Source: CAZOYN01 sp964584135
GTDB lineage: Bacteria; Patescibacteriota; Saccharimonadia; Saccharimonadales; UBA4665
Direction of reading: 5' to 3'
Assembly (NCBI GenBank): GCA_964584135.1
Contig: CAZOYN010000005.1
Location: forward strand, 1-32,124
DNA length: 32,124 nt
The notes below the pieces were generated by a model that saw nothing but the letters and a program-made list of their open reading frames with translations, searched no databases and was not told the origin of the DNA. Shown here piece after piece: positions 8,113-15,794 of this stretch (the stretch's first letter is position 1; the number at the start of each line of letters is the position of its first letter). A program made the translations under genes and the position numbers.

Positions 8113-8970
8113 ATGAGATACACCTATAAGAACATGAAAGCACAGTTCCCAGACGATGACGCTTGTCTGCAACAGATATTTGACAGCCGGTATGGTGAAT
8201 TAAAAGCCTGTCCTAAGTGTGGCGTGGTCAATGCCAAATATTATCGTGTTAAAAACCGTAAGGCATTCGTATGCAAGGAGTGTAGTCATCACATTCATCC
8301 GCTTGCAGGTACAATATTTGAGAAGTCCACTACGCCACTTACAGATTGGTTTCACGCTATGTATTTATTCTCAGTGTCTAAGAATGGTGTTAGTGCCAAA
8401 GAAATAGAGCGAATTGTAGGCGTCAGCTACAAAACCGCCCACAGGATGTGTAAGTTAATCCGAGTTGCAATGGTAGAAGGTGGCAAACTAGGTTTTTTTG
8501 ATAAACCGGTGGAAGTTGATGAAGCATACATTGGCGGCCGCCGGAAGCAAACAGAGATTAAAGATGAGAAAACACCCCTTGTAGCTGCCTTAGAGGTTGG
8601 GGGTCATGCACGGACTACGGTTGTGAGTAAAGCTGTATCTAAGACTGTGCTGCCCTTCCTAAAGGAAACTCTATATGAAGGTGCCACCCTGCACACAGAT
8701 GAGAGCAAAATCTATAAACACAAAGAGGTTGAAGCACTGTTTAATCACGCTTCAGTCCGGCATATTGGCAAGGAATGGGTAAGGAATGGTGTAACCACCA
8801 ACCATGTTGAGGGCTTTTTTAGTCAGTTTAAAAACTCAATAAGGGGTACGTACCACTCTATTTCGCCCCGTTACGTTAATGCTTATGCGGCCGAGTTCAC
8901 TTTTCGTTATAATCACCGGACTGAGCCGATTTTCGCTTTGCTTTTGGCAAGGGCTGGGAAGCAGCTTTGA
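8113..8970 (+). CDS. IS1595/ISXO2-family transposase
   Basis: The product of about 285 residues is an ISXO2-like DDE transposase. It has an N-terminal zinc ribbon (CPKC, then C-x2-C, residues 36-60 counted from the ATG at 8104), a helix-turn-helix region with KEIERIVGVSYKTAHRM, and catalytic aspartates in VEVDEAYIG (D139) and LHTDES (D199). The late motif NHVEGFFSQFK carries N233 and E236. It appears intact. A TATAAT box at 8100-8105 overlaps the upstream ATG at 8104, so the ATG at 8113 is the likelier, leaderless start. Convincing terminal inverted repeats were not found, so the ends of the insertion sequence are undefined. Confidence 0.9.
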   Translation: MRYTYKNMKAQFPDDDACLQQIFDSRYGELKACPKCGVVNAKYYRVKNRKAFVCKECSHHIHPLAGTIFEKSTTPLTDWFHAMYLFSVSKNGVSAKEIERIVGVSYKTAHRMCKLIRVAMVEGGKLGFFDKPVEVDEAYIGGRRKQTEIKDEKTPLVAALEVGGHARTTVVSKAVSKTVLPFLKETLYEGATLHTDESKIYKHKEVEALFNHASVRHIGKEWVRNGVTTNHVEGFFSQFKNSIRGTYHSISPRYVNAYAAEFTFRYNHRTEPIFALLLARAGKQL

Positions 8971-9065
8971 TAATTTGTAGGAACTTCTTTTTACCCATTA
9001 TTGATAGCCCCTATATTACGTATGCTATTATTATAGCAGGCTCAACCCCTAACAGAGGTAGTGCA

Positions 9066-9094
9066 TTGACAATTTAGGGCTTAGAAGTTATACT
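9066..9094 (+). promoter_or_regulatory. Consensus sigma-70-type promoter for small RNA
   Basis: TTGACA, a 17-base spacer, then TATACT. It is the closest match to the housekeeping consensus seen in this window. No plus-strand reading frame follows for 500 bases; transcription from about 9101 would enter the folded segment described next. Confidence 0.75.
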
Positions 9095-9100
9095 ATTCTT

Positions 9101-9200
9101 TAAGGGTAGTGTTCAAAGAGTGAGTGCTAGGTCTCGATTTTCGAGGGCGGCTCTTTCAACGGCTCCGCTTATTAGCACCCACTCCTTGCACGCTACCTCT
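9101..9200 (+). ncRNA. Presumptive structured small RNA, about 100 nt
   Basis: The transcript expected from the promoter at 9066-9094 folds into one long rod. GGTAGTG (9105-9111) pairs with CGCTACC (9191-9197). CAA pairs with TTG. GAGTG-A-GTGCTAG (9118-9130) pairs with 9172-9184, with one mismatch. The apex has a CTCGA/TCGAG hairpin (9133-9145) and a GCGG/CCGC hairpin (9147-9168). The 3' end abuts and slightly overlaps the stop codon of the convergent winged-helix gene. It lacks the GGAAGCAGC-type tip of SRP RNA and is not a tRNA, RNase P RNA or tmRNA. Its identity is unknown. Confidence 0.6.
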
Positions 9201-9594
9201 ATTTATTTGCGGCGGCCTCCTTCCTATAACCCTTAGGGGCTAATTCAAATGGCCAATCAGGGTTTTTCCTATTATATTCATCCACATATTCTTGGAGCCT
9301 TTGCGGGGTCAACACTTTTTTAGTTGAGCCAGGTTTCGGACCCCTAACAACCTTAGGGGCACGCCGACCCCGGACTTCTTTGCCTTTGTCAGTAATAATC
9401 AGGTCGCTGCTTCTACCGTCAACAGAAGGCACAGATTCAGCCAGTCCATGATTTTTAACTATAGCGGAATAGTTATAGAAGGAGTTCTCCTTAATCCCCA
9501 ACCGCTCCATGATTTCTTTTTTGCTGGTGCGGTCAATGGTAGCAGGAAAGAATTTCCTTACGATACTTTCGGCTTGTCTCTCTGTTGTTAACAT
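9199..9594 (-). CDS. Winged-helix-like DNA-binding protein
   Basis: A protein of about 131 residues. The N-terminal half (TSKKEIMERLGIKENSFYNY, then a second helix and DLIITDKGKEV) has the helix and wing spacing of a winged-helix repressor. The C-terminal half is basic and proline-rich. An ATG lies 39 bases upstream (9633), but a promoter (TTGAAT, 18 bases, TATACT at 9604-9609) covers those codons, so the start at 9594 is preferred and the mRNA would be nearly leaderless. It converges on the presumptive RNA and lies in the same repeat-bounded unit as the transposase. Its target is unknown. Confidence 0.65.
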   Translation of the reverse strand: MLTTERQAESIVRKFFPATIDRTSKKEIMERLGIKENSFYNYSAIVKNHGLAESVPSVDGRSSDLIITDKGKEVRGRRAPKVVRGPKPGSTKKVLTPQRLQEYVDEYNRKNPDWPFELAPKGYRKEAAANK

Positions 9595-9603
9595 AGCTTT
9601 TAC

Positions 9604-9633
9604 AGTATAACCCCAATCCCCATATTTATTCAA
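9604..9633 (-). promoter_or_regulatory. Promoter of winged-helix gene
   Basis: On the minus strand TTGAAT and TATACT are 18 bases apart. The ATG at 9594 begins ten bases after the -10 box, so little or no 5' leader is expected. Confidence 0.55.
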
Positions 9634-9704
9634 GCACTTTTGGGGGTAAAAATTAAATGGGGTATATTTAACAGGTCAATCTACGGCAGTGCTACAATTA
9701 AGCC

Positions 9705-9983
9705 ATGAAGGCGTGGAAGCTGGCTTTAATAATATGGTTGCCTATTTTGGTGATTGCTCTAGTCGTTGGTGGTATTTATCTGCATGTTCATCACGATAAC
9801 CAAATTAAAGCTCACCGGGCTCAGGCTGCTGCTCAGCAAAAGGCTTTGAAACTACAATCACTACAAAGCTGCCAAGCGCAAGTTCACGAAAGGTGGGACC
9901 CGCTTATTCAGTCCGCTCAGGCGCAAGGCTTACCTACATACGGCTCATTAGCAGAGGAACAATCACAACTCAACCAGTGTTAA
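9705..9983 (+). CDS. Small single-span membrane protein
   Basis: 92 residues: a short basic start, one transmembrane helix (about residues 6-27), then an Ala/Gln-rich, probably helical, extracytoplasmic part with two cysteines (QSCQAQ and the C-terminal NQC). No family is recognised. A TACAAT box ends six bases before the ATG and no Shine-Dalgarno sequence is present, so translation is probably leaderless. It is the last gene of the repeat-bounded unit, and a terminator follows the stop by a few bases. Confidence 0.65.
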   Translation: MKAWKLALIIWLPILVIALVVGGIYLHVHHDNQIKAHRAQAAAQQKALKLQSLQSCQAQVHERWDPLIQSAQAQGLPTYGSLAEEQSQLNQC

Positions 9984-9988
9984 ATTAA

Positions 9989-10015
9989 AAGACCCCTCTA
10001 TTTTGCAGGGGTCTT
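9989..10015. terminator. Bidirectional terminator
   Basis: AAGACCCC and GGGGTCTT form an eight-base-pair stem. On the minus strand it is followed by TTTTAATTT, so it also ends the surface protein gene transcribed from the right; on the plus strand it follows the small membrane protein. Confidence 0.75.
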
Positions 10016-10018
10016 ATC

Positions 10019-10035
10019 TGTCTAGCGGTCAGTCA
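10019..10035 (+). repeat. Right copy of 17-nt direct repeat
   Basis: TGTCT-AG-CGGTCAGTCA, matching the copy at 7881-7899 apart from an AG doubling there. It marks the right border of the accessory unit, between the terminator and the end of the surface protein gene. Confidence 0.55.
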
Positions 10036-10089
10036 ATTTTGGTTTTGGCCGAGGTTGGCGTGGCTACACACACCTCGTTTATCCACAGT

Positions 10090-11364
10090 TTAGCGGCCAA
10101 GGCGGCGGCTCAGGAAGCGGCGGTAACCAAAGGCACCGGCGGCGCTGACGCCACTGAACAGGCCGACTACCTCACCAGGACCAGTGTTCACCAGCTTGGT
10201 AGGTGGCGTAGACACCGTAGTGACCGGTGGGGGCGTGTTCTGGCAGGTGTTACCAGCTACCTGGGTGGTAGCAGTATCAAAGATGCTACCGAAACCCTGG
10301 GGCGTGGCAAACGCCTTGTTGGTCAGCGTAAACGGACTACAGACTGTAGCAGCTGGCGCGTTAACCGTAGTGTCGTACATCACGAAGGCATTGTTGCCTG
10401 GATTGTAGTTACCAATGTTGACGTGTACCGTACGGCCATTGTCTTGTATGGCTGAAGCTGGGTAAGTGAAGCCGCTCGGGTAGTTAGGGTTAATGAGCTT
10501 CACGCTGCCAGGCACAACCGTTAAGCCAGCTGGTACTTGGTCAACAATATCAACCGCGTTCAAGGCAGTGCTGCCATTGTCATTAAAGGTCAGCAGCCAT
10601 TGCTCGTCGTCGCCTGCCTTGGCGTCAACATTTTTCTGCCAGTCAGCCGACGTTTGGCCAGCAAAGCGGACATGCTTAGCTAGGCTGTACTCTGGCATCT
10701 TAATCTTAACTTTGAGCGTGACCAGCACTAACTGCTGGAAACAACCCTTGACGTTGCCATCAAGCGCTTGTGAACCAATGGTCGCGCCAGTGGTTACAAC
10801 ACTGTCGCTCAAGGCGCTGTCAATGAAGTTGCCCTTAACGTGGGCCGAACCGGGAACATAGTCAACTTCAAAGCTGCCACCGTTGGCAGCGCTCATGTCG
10901 AGCGTGTCAAACACAGTGCCAGGTACGGCATTGGTGGCGCTAATGAAGGCTGTTGCTTCACGGCTTTTAGCGATGCCGCTGGGCAAAGCCACGCGCACCT
11001 TGGTGTTGCGGGCAATGCCAGGCTGGCCTGCAGCCGTGTTCAACGACGGGTCGGCGCCGTTGTGGACGTAGACTTCCAGCGTTAGGACATCACCGTCCTT
11101 TACCTGGGGCAAAGGATCGGTAAAAGCTGTACTGCCGGGGTATAGGCCGTTAAAGAAATTACGTTCGTCACCGATGTTTGGCACATTGGTAAACGAGTCA
11201 AAGGTTACATAGTTAAAGCCGGCTACCCCATTGGAGTAGACTTTGGTTGCACGTGCTGGACCAGATGTAGCAAACACGGCTGCCGGAATGGCAACTGCGC
11301 ACAGTGCGAGCACTGCGGCAAGTGTCAGCTTGGTCTGCTTGGAGAAACGTTTAAATAGTTTCAT
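10090..11364 (-). CDS. Secreted surface protein with NTGPG sorting-type tail
   Basis: 424 residues: a basic N-terminus, a signal peptide (about 1-32), then a long extracytoplasmic region rich in beta-type sequence. The second half (about 260-350, including DDEQWLLTFNDNGSTALNAV and VDQVPAGLTVVPGSV) resembles DUF11-like repeat domains of cell-surface proteins. After a Thr/Pro linker comes KLVNTGPGEV, a hydrophobic stretch and a RRFLSRR tail, the layout of a sortase signal. GGGAGGTG precedes the ATG. Transcription likely starts from a good promoter at 11487-11515, giving a leader of about 115 nt. Confidence 0.82.
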   Translation of the reverse strand: MKLFKRFSKQTKLTLAAVLALCAVAIPAAVFATSGPARATKVYSNGVAGFNYVTFDSFTNVPNIGDERNFFNGLYPGSTAFTDPLPQVKDGDVLTLEVYVHNGADPSLNTAAGQPGIARNTKVRVALPSGIAKSREATAFISATNAVPGTVFDTLDMSAANGGSFEVDYVPGSAHVKGNFIDSALSDSVVTTGATIGSQALDGNVKGCFQQLVLVTLKVKIKMPEYSLAKHVRFAGQTSADWQKNVDAKAGDDEQWLLTFNDNGSTALNAVDIVDQVPAGLTVVPGSVKLINPNYPSGFTYPASAIQDNGRTVHVNIGNYNPGNNAFVMYDTTVNAPAATVCSPFTLTNKAFATPQGFGSIFDTATTQVAGNTCQNTPPPVTTVSTPPTKLVNTGPGEVVGLFSGVSAAGAFGYRRFLSRRLGR

Positions 11365-11486
11365 GAGACACCTCCCTTATGGATAGTATGAAAATTAGTC
11401 ATTAATGAAAGTTATATTTATTACAGGACGCCTACTAATTGTTAAATAACATCGGGTAGTCCCACCTCGCCCAATTTATCAACATA

Positions 11487-11515
11487 ATTTTAGCATATGA
11501 ATTGTATTCTGTCAA
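11487..11515 (-). promoter_or_regulatory. Promoter of surface protein gene
   Basis: On the minus strand TTGACA, 17 bases, TAAAAT. The start point would be near 11480, leaving an untranslated leader of roughly 115 nt. The remaining 11520-11814 holds only the hairpin-rich end of the next gene's transcript. Confidence 0.7.
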
Positions 11516-11768
11516 TATTATGCTATCGCTTATATAGTCGGCCAGATTGTTAACGTACATTAGGAGCAAGCTGTGCCTGCTTAACGTGGGGAGAAGTCAA
11601 ATCATTCCAGCCTATTTATGGGTGAACAGGATGGTGGTTTTCTAGAGTTTGAAGGCGTGAGCCAACGAATCTAGTCAACCGACCATCCTGTAAAAGTGAC
11701 GCTTTCACCCGTTCTTTGTAACATTTTCCAGGGGGCCTGGAGCAGGTCGCGGGAGGGCTGCGACTTTT

Positions 11769-11808
11769 CGGATCATCGGGGGTGATCCTAGCTCCAGGGA
11801 GTCCCTGG
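11769..11808. other. Tandem hairpins after GC-rich gene
   Basis: GGATCA/TGATCC (11770-11788) and a near-palindrome CCAGGGAGTCCCTGG lie 3' of the 322-residue gene. They may act as transcription ends, but no T-run follows on the minus strand. Confidence 0.35.
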
Positions 11809-11814
11809 GGTGCC

Positions 11815-12783
11815 CTACGGCGATGCAACCGTTGCACTCGGCGATGGTGCTGCCGTGTTATCCGGTGCTGGTCCCGACGACGATGTCGATGGTGACGACG
11901 TGGTATTCGTCGCACCTGAACCTGAATCGCCTTGCCCGGCAACGGATCCACTCGAAGTGGGGTCCGGAGTCGGACTGTAGGGCGTACTGCTGCATGCCGA
12001 CGTTGGCGTAACCGGCCGCGGACAATAACCTCCTGGCGGAGGGGTCCGGACTGGATGTTGCCTGGTAAACGGCGGTGCGAAAGCAGCTTGCTTACAGACC
12101 TCCACGCCAGGTGTTGGCATGCAGGACTTGCTCGGGGTGGGTTTTGGTGACCGCAGCGGCGTTGGCGGGAGCTTGGGCCGGTGTGGCTTGTTCCAGGGAT
12201 TGCTGCAGAGTCCGAGGACTCCACGATCCTGGTAGACACCCTTTTGCAGAACATGCTTGACGTCAATCGGGACCGTCAAGGTCAATCGCACCTGGGAGCG
12301 CTCATCGTCAAACGGCAGGCAGCCGTTTTTTGGGAGGCTCATGGTGTTTTCGAACCCACCCACTCGGATAACTTTGAGGTCCGAGGTGTTGTGGATGCCT
12401 GCCTTCGCCAGCATCTTACGTGCCTGGTCATCGCTGACCATCTCGTTCGACACTAGAATAGCGCGCAGGTCGTAACCTTGCTTGACAAGCGCCGCGTACT
12501 GCTGCGCCTGTTCCCAGCTGACCCCGATTCGGTTCTGCAAACACGACTGGTATGCCGTGTTGTGCTTCGCCGCTTGGACGAGGTCGGGCCAGGACTGCAC
12601 CGTCGACAGCACCGGGTGGGTGTTGCACTGGTTTCCCACACAGGGGTTGCCAGGCTTGCCGAGCGGTACGGTCTTACTGTTAGAGCTGTTACTCGCGCCG
12701 ACCGTGAGGCCGAGCACGAGCGCAAGGATCGTCGCGACGATGAATGCCACGAGGCCCCTTCTGCTGTTCCTTTCGCTCAACAT
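11815..12783 (-). CDS. Secreted or anchored proline-rich protein, unknown
   Basis: 322 residues: a basic start and a transmembrane or signal helix (about 12-33). A globular middle (about 45-190) has several cysteines and the helical pattern WEQAQQYAALVKQGYDL. A long Pro/Ser/Thr-rich C-terminus contains KPTPSKSC and many SPTP-like steps. No family is recognised. GAGGAGGTC before the ATG is a strong Shine-Dalgarno site. Codons end mostly in G or C, unlike the neighbours, suggesting transfer from a high-GC organism such as an actinobacterium. It follows the 207-residue gene by 73 bp. Confidence 0.7.
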   Translation of the reverse strand: MLSERNSRRGLVAFIVATILALVLGLTVGASNSSNSKTVPLGKPGNPCVGNQCNTHPVLSTVQSWPDLVQAAKHNTAYQSCLQNRIGVSWEQAQQYAALVKQGYDLRAILVSNEMVSDDQARKMLAKAGIHNTSDLKVIRVGGFENTMSLPKNGCLPFDDERSQVRLTLTVPIDVKHVLQKGVYQDRGVLGLCSNPWNKPHRPKLPPTPLRSPKPTPSKSCMPTPGVEVCKQAAFAPPFTRQHPVRTPPPGGYCPRPVTPTSACSSTPYSPTPDPTSSGSVAGQGDSGSGATNTTSSPSTSSSGPAPDNTAAPSPSATVASP

Positions 12784-12856
12784 CTGACCTCCTCGGTCGT
12801 AAGAGCGATTCCCCTAATTGTTTGAGTCCCAGGAGCGGATGGACTGTTTGCTGCAC

Positions 12857-13480
12857 CTACTGCCGACGTCGCCGGTTGGCAAAGAGCCAGTAGATGCACG
12901 CACCGGCGTAGAAGCCGACGCCTGCAAGCAGGAAGTACCAGACGACCTCGAAGGCCGTGCTGTTGTTGAAGTCGTCCCAGGTGTTACTGGCGACGATGAT
13001 GCCGGCGACGGCTCCGAGGAGCGCGAGCAGCAGCAGCCATGGGGTCCACTCCCAGTCGAGGGGGTTGATCCCGAGCCGCTGGTTGCCAGCCGGTCTTGCG
13101 GTTGCCGCTACAGCAGCCGCAGGAGGCGACGCCGTGGGCGGCTCGTTGACCCCTGTGAGGTCGACGATGGTTTCGCCGTCTGGACCGACCCGAGTGGGGT
13201 GACCACTGGGTGTTGCCGGGGCAGCCGTGGTGTCTCCAGCCGAAGCCGGAGGTTTTGCAGCTGGCGGTGCCAGTTGAGCACGCTCGTGCGTCAGATCGTC
13301 GACCCGGTCGGTGACGTGCTGAAGGGCAAGCCGTGAGCCGCGGGTGATGGTGCCCAGGGTCTCTCGTTGACCTCTGAGCTCCTCATCAATCTTGGCGACT
13401 TGGACATCGGCGGCATCGGAGAGATCCCCGAGAGCTCCAAGTACAGCTTCTACCTCGTCCCTGACATTGTCCGTGGACAT
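12857..13480 (-). CDS. Coiled-coil protein with two C-terminal membrane helices, unknown
   Basis: 207 residues: an acidic, helical N-terminus with heptad-like spacing (about 5-70), an Ala/Pro/Thr-rich linker (about 72-130), then two transmembrane helices (about 147-165 and 180-200) ending in NRRRRQ. The cytoplasmic side would carry the coiled coil. No family is recognised. Composition is GC-rich like the following gene, with which it probably forms an operon. GGAG lies about nine bases before the ATG. The 5' region contains large inverted repeats. Confidence 0.65.
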   Translation of the reverse strand: MSTDNVRDEVEAVLGALGDLSDAADVQVAKIDEELRGQRETLGTITRGSRLALQHVTDRVDDLTHERAQLAPPAAKPPASAGDTTAAPATPSGHPTRVGPDGETIVDLTGVNEPPTASPPAAAVAATARPAGNQRLGINPLDWEWTPWLLLLALLGAVAGIIVASNTWDDFNNSTAFEVVWYFLLAGVGFYAGACIYWLFANRRRRQ

Positions 13481-13540
13481 GGTCTGGTTCTCCTCTCCCC
13501 TAAGGGAAAACGTTTGAGCCGAAGCTCAGTCGTTGCCCCC

Positions 13541-13595
13541 TATGGGAACGACATGCTGGTGATTACCCTCACTCAACAATAGTGCCGTTCCCATA
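13541..13595. other. Long-arm inverted repeat
   Basis: TATGGGAACG (13541-13550) and CGTTCCCATA (13586-13595) are perfect arms around a 35-base interior that itself contains GTGA/TCAC and CACT/AGTG pairs. It lies upstream of the 207-residue gene, 5' on the minus strand, and could be a leader hairpin or an operator. Confidence 0.45.
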
Positions 13596-13642
13596 CGGAA
13601 AGAAAAGAGTCGTATGTTACAAAGAAATATGGTGTTAGCGTC

Positions 13643-13785
13643 TTTCTGCAACGGGAGCGTCCGGGGCAACCCCGAAGGGTAGCTCAACAGATGCTGCGAC
13701 CAGTGCAGACCGCCTAATACTAGCAATCGGCCGAAAGTAGCCGCCTAGTACCAGCTGGTCTGCACTGATCTGTTAATTGCAGAAA
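13643..13785. ncRNA. Multibranched structured element, strand undecided
   Basis: A closed fold can be read directly: outer stem TTTCTGCAA (13643-13651) with TTGCAGAAA (13777-13785); hairpin CGGGG-CAA-CCCCG (13662-13674); long arm AACAGAT (13686-13692) plus CAGTGCAGACC (13701-13711) with GGTCTGCACTG plus ATCTGTT (13757-13774); then TACTAG/CTAGTA and CGGC/GCCG at its tip. This is far more nested complementarity than expected by chance. It could be a leader of the GC-rich operon (minus strand) or a free RNA; no convincing promoter decides the strand. It matches no riboswitch I recognise. Confidence 0.5.
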
Positions 13786-13853
13786 TAAACTGAAATGATC
13801 TGACTTGTTAATGATCTCCTCATCGGTCGGACTCCGGACACCCCTAAGACGTG

Positions 13854-13894
13854 AAAAAGACAGCACATGCACGGTCTTAACCGTTGCCGCTGTC
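13854..13894 (-). terminator. Terminator of kinase operon
   Basis: On the minus strand GACAGC pairs with GCTGTC around an inner ACGGT/ACCGT hairpin, and TTTTTC follows. It lies about 120 bases after the stop of the histidine kinase. The rest of 13900-14011 holds nothing recognised. Confidence 0.75.
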
Positions 13895-14011
13895 TCTAAC
13901 TCCACCTCTGTAAATGTCCATAACGGGCTTACTGCCTCCCACCCGCCAATAAGGATGGTTAAATACTACCACAATCGTTGCTAAAAGTCAATATATATTG
14001 CAATGTATATG

Positions 14012-15502
14012 TTACTTTGCAATAGGCGTAAGCGTTTTGGTGGGAGCCTTTGGTGCGGCGGGGGCCGCCGGGACGGCCAGCTTGCTCTTACTAAAGCTAA
14101 AGCCAAAGGTACTACCCTTGCCTTCCTGGCTCTCAAAGATCAGCGCGCCGCCCTCAGCCACGATAACTTTTTTAGCCATGAAGAGCCCCAGGCCGGTGCC
14201 GTCGGGTCGAGCCTTGCGGGCGTTACCGGCCCGGTAAAACTTAGTGAACAAGTGGTGCTGCTCGCTCTTGGGCACGCCAATGCCGTCATCTTCAATCCGT
14301 AGTCCCACGCTGGCCGGTGTTTCCAACAGCCGGACCTTAATGGTGCCGCCAGCCGGCGTGTAGTAAATGGCATTGTCGGCAAAGTTCATAATCACCTGGC
14401 GGATCTTGGTTTCATCAAGCATTAAATCCGGAAAGGATTTTGGCTTGTCATAGCTGAAGGTCAGATGTTTGGCCTTGGCCGTTTCTTGCAGCTGGCCAAG
14501 CTCTTGCTCCACAACCTGTGCTAAGTTAACAGGGGCTGCTTCAATAATGAATTTACCAGTCTTGAGACGTGAGACATTCAACAGGTCGGCAATCAGGTAG
14601 ACCATGCGCTGCGAACTAAAGAAAGCCTGGCCAAGCATATTTTTTTGGGTCTTTGTCAGCTTACCAGCATCACCTTCCATAACCATGCTCAAGTAGCCCT
14701 TAACGCTGGTGAGCGGCGTGCGCAACTGGTGGCTGGCCATACTAATAAAGTCGTCTTTAGTCTCGTCCAGCGCCCGCAATTTGGCGTTAGAGATTTTTAG
14801 CTGGCGCAGCACGTGCTTGTTTTCTTCGAACAACAGCTTATTGTCCAGCGCCAAGCCAACACTTTCACTGATGCGGTCCAGTAGCCTGATGACGCCGCCG
14901 GCGTTTTCTGGACGGGTCGTGAGGCCAACTAACAGTATGCCGACCGTATTCCGGCGAGCCATCAGCTTAACCAGGTACAATGACTGGAGTGGTATGTGGT
15001 CAATAATGGCGGATAGGTCTTTTTGGTCTGCCCCTAAGGCATTGGCTAGTTCGGCTAGCGTGACATCAGTTATCGGTTCCAGCTTGCTGCCGCTAAGCGA
15101 TCCCAGCCACGGGGCATGGGCCGAAAAGCGCGGCACGTGGCTCAGGCCATCAATACCGTCTAAGTTATGTTGGCCCGCAGTGCTCCAACCAAAGAGCTCC
15201 AAGTCACTTTGGAAATGCAGAGAAGGCGTTAAGAGGCCAACCAGTGGGTGGCCGGTAACCGCACAAATAGCCTGGGCAATTTGCTCACAGACGCTTTTGA
15301 CCGGCTCTTGTGATTGCAGCACGATGTTGTCGATAGTCCTCAGGAGAGACAGTGTCTTGTTGGTCTCGACAAGCTCAAGGTTGCGTTTGTAGAGCTCTTC
15401 GCGGATATGCTCATTATCTTGAATAAGCTGCTTGCGCCGCTGGAAACGCGACTCATTTGAAACCTGAGCCCGAGCTGTCTCTCCGGTAGCTATATCTGCC
15501 AT
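14012..15502 (-). CDS. Soluble sensor histidine kinase (GAF-like + HisKA + HATPase)
   Basis: 496 residues without a transmembrane helix. A helical N-terminus (about 15-60) leads to a GAF-like sensor region (about 60-225). HisKA follows with SHQLRTPL (phosphorylated His258), then an N box FADNAIYYT (about 374-382), EDDGIGVP (404-411) and GTGLGL (435-440). The C-terminal tail is Lys/Ala/Pro-rich. It autophosphorylates on His258 by family knowledge. The operon also encodes a 92-residue protein and a polytopic membrane protein that could supply the missing membrane input. The likely partner is the response regulator at 18805. Confidence 0.93.
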   Translation of the reverse strand: MADIATGETARAQVSNESRFQRRKQLIQDNEHIREELYKRNLELVETNKTLSLLRTIDNIVLQSQEPVKSVCEQIAQAICAVTGHPLVGLLTPSLHFQSDLELFGWSTAGQHNLDGIDGLSHVPRFSAHAPWLGSLSGSKLEPITDVTLAELANALGADQKDLSAIIDHIPLQSLYLVKLMARRNTVGILLVGLTTRPENAGGVIRLLDRISESVGLALDNKLLFEENKHVLRQLKISNAKLRALDETKDDFISMASHQLRTPLTSVKGYLSMVMEGDAGKLTKTQKNMLGQAFFSSQRMVYLIADLLNVSRLKTGKFIIEAAPVNLAQVVEQELGQLQETAKAKHLTFSYDKPKSFPDLMLDETKIRQVIMNFADNAIYYTPAGGTIKVRLLETPASVGLRIEDDGIGVPKSEQHHLFTKFYRAGNARKARPDGTGLGLFMAKKVIVAEGGALIFESQEGKGSTFGFSFSKSKLAVPAAPAAPKAPTKTLTPIAK

Positions 15503-15515
15503 AGCGAGCTACCGC

Positions 15516-15794
15516 TTACTTGAGCGCCTCAGGTAAGCCATTGGCAGGTAGTTGGCTGAGCAGGGCGGCTGATGATTCCTTCGAGACTTCAACCGAAATT
15601 TGGCCAAACAGCTCCTTGTACACTCCAATTAAATTATCAATTACTTTGGGTTCATTGCCTTTGACTTCGGCCGTATGGGCAGACCAATTGATTGTGAGGT
15701 TGGGGACTTGCTCGGCTTGCTCAATGGCCACCGGGCCAATAATTGCCTCTTGGGCCTGGATAATCTTGACGGCGATTTGGGAATAGACATCCAT
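15516..15794 (-). CDS. Unknown 92-residue protein in kinase operon
   Basis: A small soluble protein: helix (MDVYSQIAVKIIQAQEAIIG), a beta-type stretch (LTINWSAHTAEV) and another helical part (VIDNLIGVYKELFG). No family is recognised. It overlaps the stop of the upstream membrane protein by one base (TAATG) and lies 13 bases before the kinase, so the three are probably translated together. A role in signalling is inferred only from this tight context. Confidence 0.65.
   Translation of the reverse strand: MDVYSQIAVKIIQAQEAIIGPVAIEQAEQVPNLTINWSAHTAEVKGNEPKVIDNLIGVYKELFGQISVEVSKESSAALLSQLPANGLPEALK

Noticed and set aside
8001..9060. ACCTCTGT at 8001-8008 and ACAGAGGT at 9053-9060 as terminal inverted repeats of the transposase element
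   Set aside because: Only eight bases match, the flanks do not extend the match, and similar ACCTCT sequences occur elsewhere in the window (9195, 13900).
9101..9200. Identification of the structured RNA as SRP RNA, 6S RNA, tmRNA or RNase P RNA
   Set aside because: The GGAAGCAGC tip, the large central bubble and the conserved RNase P and tmRNA motifs are absent.
10003..10455. Plus-strand frame opposite the surface protein
   Set aside because: It begins in the terminator and is antisense to the sorting signal region; its composition is that of a shadow frame.
11616..12266. Arginine-rich minus-strand frame overlapping the 322-residue gene
   Set aside because: It is low complexity (Arg/His/Pro), typical of an out-of-frame reading of a GC-rich gene, and the other frame has a signal helix and a Shine-Dalgarno site.
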